From assembly GCA_949127925.1 (NCBI GenBank), contig CASBQX010000118.1, forward strand, positions 1-11,117: 11,117 bases of DNA. Direction: 5' to 3'. The number at the start of each line of letters is the position of its first letter. Positions within the stretch are counted from its first letter, which is position 1. Of this stretch, positions 1 to 5,680 are shown piece by piece. Made by a program: the position numbers and the translations under genes. The notes beneath the pieces are model-generated. The model worked only from the letters and a program-made list of their open reading frames with translations. It was not told the DNA's origin and did not search any database. Source of the DNA: Synechococcales cyanobacterium PMM_0002. Its GTDB lineage: Bacteria > Cyanobacteriota > Cyanobacteriia > Elainellales > Elainellaceae.

Positions 1-1151
1 CGATACAGCGAGATGTAGCCTGCTTGTTTGCCCACATAGCCATAGTCGGCATCGGCCATTTCTCCAGGGCCGTTGACGATGCAGCCCATGACGGCAATAT
101 TTAACCCGGTGAGGTGACTGGTGGCGTCGCGGACTTTGGCGAGCACTTCTTCTAGGTTGAACAAGGTGCGCCCACAGGACGGGCAGGCGACATATTCCAC
201 CATGGTGCGCCGCAGCCCTAGCGCTTGCAGAATGCCGTAGCAGACGGGTATTTCTTTTTCGGGAGCCTCGGTGAGGGAGACGCGAATGGTGTCGCCCATC
301 CCTTCGGCTAGCAGGGTGCCGATGCCAGCGGTGGATTTGATCCGGCCATATTCGCCATCTCCAGCTTCTGTGACGCCCAAGTGCAGCGGATAGTCCATGC
401 CTAGCTCGTCCATCCGCTGCACCATCAGGCGGTTGGCGGCAATCATCACGGGGACGCGGGAGGCTTTCAGCGATAGCTCAATGTGGTAAAAGTCGAGCGA
501 TTCACAAATCCGAATGAACTCTAGCGCCGACTCGACCATGCCTGCGGGGGTGTCGCCGTAGGTAAATAGCATCCGCTCGGCCAAGGAGCCGTGGTTGACG
601 CCAATTCGCATGGATTTGTTTTGGTCTTTGAGGGTGAGCACCAGTGGCTCTAGGGTTTCGCGGATTTTTTCGCCAATCTCGTTGAACTCGGCTGCGGTAT
701 ATTCGGTGCGATCGCTCTTCGGCTTTTCAAACACATACAAACCGGGGTTGATCCGCACGTTGTCTACGTAGTTGGCTACTTCTAGGGCAATCTTCATGCC
801 GTTGTGGTGCACGTCGGCCACGAGCGGCACGGGCTGATAGGTGGCATGGAGGCGATCGCGAATCTCTTCCATTGCTTTGGCGTGCGCCATGCTAGGCACC
901 GTCACCCGCACAATTTCGCAGCCAATTTCGTGCAGCCGCCGGATACCGGCCACTGACCCATCAATATCTAGCGTGTCTTCATTGATCATCGACTGCACCG
1001 CTACCGGGTGAGTGCCGCCAATGGTGATCGCACCGACCGGAACCGGGCGAGTTTTGCGTCGAATGATCCCCGTTTCAGCGGCAGGCGGTAGGCTAACAGC
1101 CGAGGATGGAGTGGATGAGCCAGGGGTGACAGGATTGGGAAGAGTTTGCAT
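1..1151 (-). CDS. ispG: 4-hydroxy-3-methylbut-2-enyl diphosphate synthase (IspG/GcpE), C-terminus cut by window edge
   Basis: IspG carries out the penultimate step of the MEP isoprenoid pathway, reductively converting ME-cPP to HMBPP with a [4Fe-4S] cluster; in cyanobacteria the electrons usually come from ferredoxin. The visible 383 residues include the TIM-barrel domain (PVAVQSMINEDTLDIDGSV near residues 49-67) and the C-terminal cluster-binding domain. The three cluster cysteines are visible: CPSCGRT (C323, C326) and C357 in CIVNGPGE, with the conserved Glu at 364. Only about 20 C-terminal residues should lie outside the window. The ATG at 1151 gives MQTLPNP, matching the usual start of cyanobacterial IspG, although no well-spaced Shine-Dalgarno is visible. 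The gene has no functional link to the nitrogen operon upstream; it is separated from the GST gene by a 152-nt gap with its own possible promoter. Confidence 0.97.
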   Translation of the reverse strand, partial: MQTLPNPVTPGSSTPSSAVSLPPAAETGIIRRKTRPVPVGAITIGGTHPVAVQSMINEDTLDIDGSVAGIRRLHEIGCEIVRVTVPSMAHAKAMEEIRDRLHATYQPVPLVADVHHNGMKIALEVANYVDNVRINPGLYVFEKPKSDRTEYTAAEFNEIGEKIRETLEPLVLTLKDQNKSMRIGVNHGSLAERMLFTYGDTPAGMVESALEFIRICESLDFYHIELSLKASRVPVMIAANRLMVQRMDELGMDYPLHLGVTEAGDGEYGRIKSTAGIGTLLAEGMGDTIRVSLTEAPEKEIPVCYGILQALGLRRTMVEYVACPSCGRTLFNLEEVLAKVRDATSHLTGLNIAVMGCIVNGPGEMADADYGYVGKQAGYISLY

Positions 1152-1192
1152 ACCCTGCGTGCGATGTAGTGTGGATTACTTAGGGTTCAGGA

Positions 1193-1221
1193 AATATATC
1201 CTGATACATCCCAGAGTGCCA
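1193..1221 (-). promoter_or_regulatory. Possible ispG promoter
   Basis: Read on the minus strand, TATATT (1198-1193) resembles a -10 box (5 of 6 bases). A weak -35-like TGGCAC lies about 17 nt upstream (1221-1216). This would give a leader of roughly 35 nt before the ispG ATG at 1151. The -10 falls in an imperfect palindrome, CAGGAAATATATCCTG (1188-1203). The call rests on consensus similarity only. Confidence 0.3.
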
Positions 1222-1263
1222 TAGATTTGGTGCAGTTGGGTTAAAAAAACGATGGAACATCCC

Positions 1264-1291
1264 GTAGAGACGCGATTAATCGCGTCTCTAC
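1264..1291. repeat. 28-bp perfect palindrome of the GTAGAGACGCGAT family, 12 nt after the GST stop
   Basis: The left half GTAGAGACGCGATT is followed directly by its exact complement AATCGCGTCTCTAC, so the element can form a 14-bp stem or a cruciform. The same family occurs as an array at 9251-9335. Both copies lie 12-18 nt beyond a minus-strand stop codon. No U-run follows directly (the nearest is 7 T about 15 nt further on), so it is not a classical intrinsic terminator; a 3'-end stabilising hairpin is possible. The rest of the 1152-1303 gap shows no gene. Confidence 0.9.
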
Positions 1292-1303
1292 AGGGGCACG
1301 GGA

Positions 1304-2095
1304 TCAATCAATTTGAATTGAGGTTGGGCTGCTGCTGCCGCCGCTGCTGGATCCGGTGGTTTTACGAAACTCGGTGTACAGGCGATCGCGCCAGTCAAAA
1401 AACGGTTCGAAAATACCGACATCGGCAATACCGGGGACGCCTTTACCCTTCAGCCCGCTTGGCACATCCAGATACGCCCCCGTCGGGAATTTGACGTACA
1501 TGCTCAGCCCAGCGACCGCAAAATCGGCCAGAGTGGGATGGTCGGTGACCAAATACGGCTGCTCCATCAATATAAAGCAAAGCGATGCTAGGTCGCGCTT
1601 GATCGCGGCTGTCGCCGACTTCAGCGCATCGGGCGTGAGGCCGACCCCTAGTTCCAACACGCTAAATAGCTCATTGGGGACAGAGCTAAGTACGGTTTTG
1701 AGCAAGTCGGGGGTGGAACTGGGCAAGAAAGCCTGCCGAAATGCTGGGTCGTGCCCCAACGCGCCAATCATACACTTGCGGGCATTCAGGCCAATCGATT
1801 CGTCAGCCCATTGTTCGATCAACAGGCATAGTCCGCGCTGCTTGGGATCGTGGGGGATGATCGGGCGATCGGGATACTTTTTATCGAGGTATTCAGCAAT
1901 TTCTGTAGAATCTGCAATAATTTCCGGGCCATCTTTTAACACGGGCACCTGCCGCTGCCCCGACATGCGGTATAGGTCTAGCTGTCCCATGCCGGGGGTG
2001 ACTTCGATTTTGCGATAGGGCAATCCTTTGTAGTCGAGGATCAACCGGATTTTTTCACAGTAATGAGATAGCTCAAATTGATAAAGCTCCAACAT
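1304..2095 (-). CDS. Glutathione S-transferase family protein
   Basis: This 263-residue protein has a GST layout. The N-terminal thioredoxin fold starts LELYQFELSHYCEKIRL, with S10 and C13 at the position of the catalytic Ser/Cys. The cis-proline is P51 in QVPVL, and the glutathione gamma-Glu-binding D-S motif is at 62-63 (ADSTEIAEYLD). A helical C-terminal domain covers about residues 90-235, including the LADFAVAGL segment. The family conjugates or reduces with glutathione; the substrate cannot be predicted. The last 15 or so residues are a low-complexity tail (GSSSGGSSSPTS) beyond the fold. The ATG at 2095 is preceded by AGAGGG at good spacing, which supports this start. An intrinsic terminator separates it from the upstream nitrogen operon, so it is probably a separate transcription unit. 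Confidence 0.9.
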   Translation of the reverse strand: MLELYQFELSHYCEKIRLILDYKGLPYRKIEVTPGMGQLDLYRMSGQRQVPVLKDGPEIIADSTEIAEYLDKKYPDRPIIPHDPKQRGLCLLIEQWADESIGLNARKCMIGALGHDPAFRQAFLPSSTPDLLKTVLSSVPNELFSVLELGVGLTPDALKSATAAIKRDLASLCFILMEQPYLVTDHPTLADFAVAGLSMYVKFPTGAYLDVPSGLKGKGVPGIADVGIFEPFFDWRDRLYTEFRKTTGSSSGGSSSPTSIQID

Positions 2096-2306
2096 GATCC
2101 CTCTTTGTGTATTGATCTGGGCGGGTTTAGCTAGGTGGGTTTAGTTAGGTGATTTTAACTAAGTAGATTCACTGCTTGATTGGGGCGTTGCGTCGGGTGG
2201 CGATCGCCCACAAATCCTAAAAATTGATCAAACCACCCCACTTGTCACGATAGAGACAATTTCATTCGGTTGGGGCAGTTACCCTAAAAATCTTCGGGAT
2301 TTCTTA

Positions 2307-2342
2307 CCCCAGGGGTAGATGGCTGTCCGTTCGCCCCTGGGG
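2307..2342. repeat. GC-rich hairpin CCCCAGGGG / CCCCTGGGG
   Basis: Two 9-nt arms at 2307-2315 and 2334-2342 are perfectly complementary across an 18-nt loop. Just downstream on the minus strand a weaker 5-bp AAATC/GATTT hairpin and a short T-run (2290-2286) follow. It may back up the terminator at 2361-2394 or act in the GST leader; nothing in the sequence decides between these. Confidence 0.6.
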
Positions 2343-2360
2343 AGATGACAAAAAGTAGGC

Positions 2361-2394
2361 AAAAAAACCTCCTGTGGGGCTGAATCGCAGGAGG
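2361..2394 (-). terminator. Intrinsic terminator of the nitrogen operon
   Basis: On the minus strand CCTCCTG (2394-2388) and CAGGAGG (2374-2368) form a 7-bp stem with a 13-nt loop, followed immediately by seven T (2367-2361). It lies about 50 nt beyond the stop of the last operon gene (2446) and is the only clear stem plus U-run found between the operon genes and GST. Confidence 0.8.
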
Positions 2395-2445
2395 CGGAGT
2401 AGGCAGGGGGGACACTCCTGCTCAATAGCGCATCTATAGCGGCTG

Positions 2446-3156
2446 TTAGACCGGAGCAGTCACCCCTGACATCTGGCTTTTTGAGGCAGCTGCTAATGCC
2501 TGAAAAATACTTGCGGCGGGGGCAGTCCACCCCACAATTCCGCCTTGAGCGCGCACCATTTCCAGGGTGGCTTGCTTAAATTCGGGGAAATAGCTTTCAG
2601 TGCAGTCTTCCACCATGAGGCATTCGTAGCCGCGATCGTTGGCCTCGCGCATGGTGGTTTGGACACAGACCTCGGTGGTCACGCCCGTAATCAGCAAATG
2701 GGTAATTCCTTTTTCTAGCAAAATTGACCCCAGCGGCGTGCCATAAAATGCCCCTTTCCCTGGTTTCATAATCACAATTTCACCGGGCAGCGGGGCCAGC
2801 TCTGGAATAATCCCATTCCCGGCCTCTCCTGCCACCAAAATCCGCCCCATTGGCCCAGAATCGCCAATTTTGAGGGCACCCTTGCCCCGGTTTAGTTTGG
2901 ACGGCGGGCAGTCTGACAAATCTGCCTGGTGGCATTCCAGGGTATGCACAATCGGCAACCCCATCGCCCGAAAGGTGTCTAGCAGTTGCTTAAGCGTCGG
3001 CACAATCGCCTGGAGCCGCAGCACGTCATTGCCTAACGCGTCGCCAAAGCCACCCGGCTCCATAAAATCGCGCTGCATGTCGATAATAACCAGTGCCAAT
3101 TTACTCAAATCCTGGGGCAGTTCGTACTCGTAAGGTCGGGCAGCAGCGAGGGACAT
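2446..3156 (-). CDS. Isochorismatase-fold cysteine hydrolase, BiuH paralogue of unknown substrate
   Basis: This is a 236-residue amidohydrolase of the isochorismatase-like family. The triad is D26 (LALVIIDMQRDF), K131 (IMKPGKGAF) and C164 (GVTTEVCVQTTMREANDRG). The V-T cis-peptide motif GVTT and a Gln at 204 are also present. Spacings match the BiuH encoded in the same operon (K to C 33, C to Q 40), so the two are homologous. The pocket segments differ: FMEPGGFGDALG replaces FCGKGGYVDKMG, LECHQADLSDCP replaces REGHRPDLADLP, and CTESYFPEFK replaces CTAATDYGNH. Its substrate is therefore probably a related ureide or amide rather than biuret. Family members with other activities include RutB and triuret and guanylurea hydrolases, and none can be assigned here. 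I chose the ATG at 3156 (MSLAAARPYEYELP). The frame stays open to 3228, but the extra 24 residues are translated repeat DNA. No Shine-Dalgarno is visible. Confidence 0.88.
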   Translation of the reverse strand: MSLAAARPYEYELPQDLSKLALVIIDMQRDFMEPGGFGDALGNDVLRLQAIVPTLKQLLDTFRAMGLPIVHTLECHQADLSDCPPSKLNRGKGALKIGDSGPMGRILVAGEAGNGIIPELAPLPGEIVIMKPGKGAFYGTPLGSILLEKGITHLLITGVTTEVCVQTTMREANDRGYECLMVEDCTESYFPEFKQATLEMVRAQGGIVGWTAPAASIFQALAAASKSQMSGVTAPV

Positions 3157-3164
3157 AGGGGGAA

Positions 3165-3185
3165 GGATGAGGGATGAGGGATGAA
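3165..3185. repeat. GGATGAR heptad array, 3 units
   Basis: Two GGATGAG units are followed by one GGATGAA. On the mRNA strand the array reads TTCATCC-CTCATCC-CTCATCC and ends about 9 nt before the ATG at 3156, where a ribosome binding site would normally lie. It belongs to the same heptad family as 4823-4885, 4975-4993 and 8038-8072. Confidence 0.85.
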
Positions 3186-3198
3186 TAAACAATTTGGC

Positions 3199-3229
3199 GT
3201 TGTGTAGCAGGCTGAGCCTGCTACACAAC
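3199..3229. repeat. 31-nt hairpin GTTGTGTAGCAGGC-TGA-GCCTGCTACACAAC
   Basis: The 14-bp arms (3199-3212 and 3216-3229) are perfectly complementary with a 3-nt loop. It is followed by two AGATCTAC direct repeats 17 nt apart (3230-3237, 3247-3254) that resemble partial arm copies. It lies between the ABC ATPase stop (3270) and the next start (3156). No U-run follows, so it is more likely an mRNA-stabilising or repeat-derived hairpin than a terminator. Confidence 0.85.
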
Positions 3230-3269
3230 AGATCTACACTTACAGAAGATCTACGCTACAAAGCTAGGT

Positions 3270-4817
3270 CTAATGTCCGGCCATGCTGCGACCGATCGCC
3301 CCAAAGTCTGCGGTTGCGATCGCGCTTTCGTAGACCAGTTTGCCTTCGCTGATTACAAAAATGCGATCGCTCAATTTCAGCAGTTCGTCTAGGTCTTCGC
3401 TCACCAGCAGCACGGCCACACCTCGATTGCGGGCTTCAACAATTTCGGTGTGGATGAAGTCTACGGCGTTGAAGTCCAAGCCAAAACACGGGTTGGCCGC
3501 AATGAGCAGTTTGATGTGGTCGGCGGATAGTTCTCGTGCTAGTACAGCGCGCTGCACGTTGCCGCCTGATAGGTTGCCGACGGGGGTTTCGGGTGACGGA
3601 GTTTTGACTGAGAACTGTTGAATTAGCCCAACAGCAGTACTTCTAATCGCGTTTAGCAATAGCATGAACCCTTTGGCCTGCGGCGGGCGATCAAACGTGC
3701 GCAGCGCCATGTTTTCGGCCACACTCATGTGAGGGACACAGGCATTGCGCAGCGGTTCTTCGGGTAGGGCAAATACCTTGTGTCGATACATCTCTTCGCG
3801 AGTGGCGGCGTAGTGTTCGCCGTTGACCCACACTTCACCCGTAGTGGGTTCGCGCTGCCCCGCTAACACTTCTACTAGTTCGCGCTGGCCATTGCCAGAA
3901 ATGCCCGCAATCCCAACAATTTCGCCGCTGTTGACCATGAAACTAATGCCGGAAACCGCTTCTACGCCGTTGTCTTTATTGGCGTAGATATCTTTTACAT
4001 CCAGCACAGGAACCGGGTTAAGATGTGCCGTTTTGTTCACAGGGGTCGGCTCTTTCTTTTCCCCCATCATCATTTCTGCCATGGCGGGAACGGTCAGATC
4101 TTTAACCAACCCACTCCCGGCAAACTTGCCCTTGCGCAGTACCGTAATTTCATCGGTAAAGGCCATCACCTCCCGGAACTTGTGGGAAATCATCAGCACG
4201 CTCAGCTTGCCGTCGGTTACCTGTTGGCGCAGCAGCCCCAGCACTTCATCCGCTTCCGTAGGGGTCAGCACCGAGGTGGGTTCATCCAAAATCAAGATCC
4301 GGCTGTGCAGGTAAAGCTGCTTGAGGATTTCTAGCTTTTGCTTCTGTCCAGCGGCAAGTTGAGCAATGGTAGCGTCTAGCGGCACCTGGAAGGGGGAGGT
4401 GGCCATGAAGGCTCTGAGGTCTTCGAGTTCTTGCTTCCAGTTGATCAGGTTTTTGTTGTCGTAGCGAGACAGTACCAAATTTTCGGCTACGGTCATGGCG
4501 GGGACGGAGGTGAAATGCTGATACACCATGCCGATGCCAAACTTTTGCGCCGCGCGCGGGTTATCAATTTTGACCGGGTTGCCGTCAATTAAAATGTCGC
4601 CTGTGGTGGGCGCATAAAAACCCATGATGCATTTCACCAGGGTGCTTTTCCCAGCGCCGTTTTCCCCTAGCAGTGCGTGAAATGTCCCAGGCTTGAGGTG
4701 CAGCGAAACGGTGTCGAGCGCAACCAAACTGCCAAAGTGTTTGGACATGCCATTCACCTGGAGATCGGGTGGTCGTTCGAGTTGAATGGTGGGTTGGATG
4801 GCGGTGGCAGGAGTCAT
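3270..4817 (-). CDS. ABC transporter ATPase, double-NBD, nucleoside/BMP type
   Basis: This is a 515-residue ATPase with two fused nucleotide-binding domains, as in NupO/YufO and RbsA-type importers, and should energise import by the two permeases. NBD1 is complete: Walker A GENGAGKST (51-59), Q-loop VYQHF, signature LAAGQKQKLEI, Walker B ILILDEPTS and the H-loop LMISHKF. NBD2 is degenerate in the usual way for this family: GISGNGQREL replaces Walker A, and LSGGNVQRA is kept as the signature. Its Walker B region, LLIAANPCFGLDF, is unusual, since PTRGLD is more typical. NBD1 presumably does most of the hydrolysis. The gene sits between two cysteine hydrolase genes rather than next to its permeases, but it is the only ATPase here and its type matches them. 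The ATG at 4817 has no clear Shine-Dalgarno; a heptad array begins 6 nt upstream. Confidence 0.95.
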   Translation of the reverse strand: MTPATAIQPTIQLERPPDLQVNGMSKHFGSLVALDTVSLHLKPGTFHALLGENGAGKSTLVKCIMGFYAPTTGDILIDGNPVKIDNPRAAQKFGIGMVYQHFTSVPAMTVAENLVLSRYDNKNLINWKQELEDLRAFMATSPFQVPLDATIAQLAAGQKQKLEILKQLYLHSRILILDEPTSVLTPTEADEVLGLLRQQVTDGKLSVLMISHKFREVMAFTDEITVLRKGKFAGSGLVKDLTVPAMAEMMMGEKKEPTPVNKTAHLNPVPVLDVKDIYANKDNGVEAVSGISFMVNSGEIVGIAGISGNGQRELVEVLAGQREPTTGEVWVNGEHYAATREEMYRHKVFALPEEPLRNACVPHMSVAENMALRTFDRPPQAKGFMLLLNAIRSTAVGLIQQFSVKTPSPETPVGNLSGGNVQRAVLARELSADHIKLLIAANPCFGLDFNAVDFIHTEIVEARNRGVAVLLVSEDLDELLKLSDRIFVISEGKLVYESAIATADFGAIGRSMAGH

Positions 4818-4822
4818 AGGAA

Positions 4823-4885
4823 AAATGAGGGGTGAAGGATGAGGGATGAAGGATGAGGGATGAGGGATGAAGGATGAGGGATGAA
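4823..4885. repeat. GGATGAR heptad array, about 8-9 units, in front of the ATPase start
   Basis: Units alternate between GGATGAG and GGATGAA. Seven fit GGATGAR exactly (4837-4885), preceded by GGGTGAA and a partial unit. On the transcribed strand the array ends about 6 nt before the ATPase ATG (4817). It also creates a spurious 130-residue reading frame rich in HPSSLILHPSS, a translation artefact of this repeat. Confidence 0.92.
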
Positions 4886-4940
4886 TTTTGGAAGTTAGTG
4901 TTTTGAACTTGGAAGTTGATGTTTTGAACTTGGAATCTTA
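4886..4940. repeat. 21-bp tandem repeat with TTTTGAACTTGGAAGTT units
   Basis: Two units start at 4901 and 4922 (TTTTGAACTTGGAAGTTGATG, then TTTTGAACTTGGAATC), preceded by a shortened copy at 4886-4900 (TTTTGGAAGTTAGTG). The period is 21 nt. It directly abuts the heptad array at 4823-4885, and the whole composite fills the 176-nt biuH-ATPase gap. No gene is seen here. Confidence 0.8.
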
Positions 4941-4974
4941 GGGTCAGGACTTGAGAATTGCAGGTTGGCCAACC

Positions 4975-4993
4975 CATCCTTCATCCTTCATCC
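4975..4993. repeat. TTCATCC heptads in inverse orientation to 4823-4885
   Basis: Two exact TTCATCC units plus a partial CATCC lie directly after the biuH stop codon (TAA at 4996-4994). They are complementary to the GGATGAA array about 90-150 nt away, so the transcript of this gap could pair end to end around the 21-bp repeats. Confidence 0.85.
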
Positions 4994-5677
4994 TTAATCA
5001 TTAATGGCTTCGATGAACGATCGCGAGTCTGACACGGTGCCAAAGACGCCGCCCTGCATTTTGACCATTTTGAGGGCGGCGAGGTGGTTGCCATAGTCGG
5101 TGGCGGCGGTGCAGTCCGACAGCAGCAAGCATTCATAGCCGCGATCGTTGGCGTCGCGCATGGTGGTGTGGACGCAGACGTCGGTGGTGACACCTGCTAG
5201 GACAATGTTTTGGATGCCTTGCCGTTTGAGAACCAGGTCTAAATCGGTGGCATAGAAGGAGCCTTTGCCCGGTTTGTCGATGATCACTTCGCCGGGTAAT
5301 GGGGCCAGTTCGGGAATGATTTCCCAGCCCGGTTCGCCGCGCACGAGCAGTTTGCCGCAGGGACCTGGATCGCCGATGCCTGCCCCAATTTGACGCGATC
5401 GCCACTGCTTATTTTGCGGCAAATCTGCGAGGTCGGGGCGGTGGCCTTCGCGGGTGTGCATGATGTGGTAGCCCTTGGCACGGGCGGCGCAGAGCACGTT
5501 GTGAATTGGGGTGATGGGCGATCGCGTCAGTGACAGGTCGTAGCCCATCTTGTCTACGTACCCCCCCTTGCCGCAGAAATCAGTCTGCATGTCGATCACC
5601 AGCAGCACCGTATTGCTAGGATGCAGCTCACCATTAAACGGATAGGGATACGGATCAGCATCCACAAAACGCCCCAT
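4994..5677 (-). CDS. biuH: Biuret hydrolase (biuret amidohydrolase)
   Basis: It should hydrolyse biuret to allophanate and ammonia in the cytoplasm. The 227-residue isochorismatase-fold protein shows the triad D29 (LLVIDMQTDFCGKGGYVD), K135 (IDKPGKGSFYATD) and C168 (GVTTDVCVHTTMRDANDRG), plus Q208 in KMQGGVFG. From memory, Rhizobium leguminosarum BiuH uses D36, K142, C175 and Q215. All four residues here are displaced by exactly seven, and the stretches FVDADPYPYPFNG, EGHRPDLADLP, GAGIGDPGPCGK and CTAATDYGNHLAA agree with that enzyme as I recall it. The ATG at 5677 lies 3 nt after the amidase stop, with GGAGG at 5689-5685 as a strong ribosome binding site, so the two genes are probably translationally coupled. 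The product allophanate needs an allophanate hydrolase or urea amidolyase, and neither is in the window. A related ureide remains a possible substrate. Confidence 0.9.
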   Translation of the reverse strand: MGRFVDADPYPYPFNGELHPSNTVLLVIDMQTDFCGKGGYVDKMGYDLSLTRSPITPIHNVLCAARAKGYHIMHTREGHRPDLADLPQNKQWRSRQIGAGIGDPGPCGKLLVRGEPGWEIIPELAPLPGEVIIDKPGKGSFYATDLDLVLKRQGIQNIVLAGVTTDVCVHTTMRDANDRGYECLLLSDCTAATDYGNHLAALKMVKMQGGVFGTVSDSRSFIEAIND

Positions 5678-5680
5678 ACA

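Larger units (their letters stand above)
2096..2445. other. 350-nt intergenic region between the cysteine hydrolase and GST genes
   Basis: No convincing gene is present; a short minus-strand reading frame across 2279-2530 is a shadow of the cysteine hydrolase. The region holds the terminator at 2361-2394, a GC-rich hairpin at 2307-2342, one HIP1 octamer near 2200, and an imperfect tandem repeat at 2123-2151 (GGGTTTAGCTAGGTG, then GGTTTAGTTAGGTG). On the minus strand a TAAAAT (2157-2152) could be a -10 box for the GST gene, but no convincing -35 accompanies it. Confidence 0.6.

Noticed and set aside
1166..1179. A perfect GTAN8TAC NtcA consensus upstream of ispG
   Set aside because: A few such matches are expected by chance in 11 kb. 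It lies only 15 nt before the ispG ATG, so it cannot act as an activator site with a -10 box 22 nt further on, and ispG is not an expected nitrogen gene.
1264..1291. Palindrome as an intrinsic terminator of the GST gene
   Set aside because: No U-run follows the stem directly; the nearest T-run is about 15 nt away.
1356..2018. A 220-residue plus-strand reading frame
   Set aside because: It is antisense to the GST gene, has no recognisable domain and reflects GC-rich codon bias of the opposite strand.
3157..3228. N-terminal extension of the second cysteine hydrolase to 3228
   Set aside because: The extra 24 residues (with HPSSLILPP) are translated from heptad repeat and hairpin DNA; the family fold begins after the ATG at 3156.
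4585..4977. A 130-residue minus-strand reading frame upstream of the ATPase start
   Set aside because: It is composed of translated 21-bp and heptad repeats and then runs out of frame through the ATPase gene.
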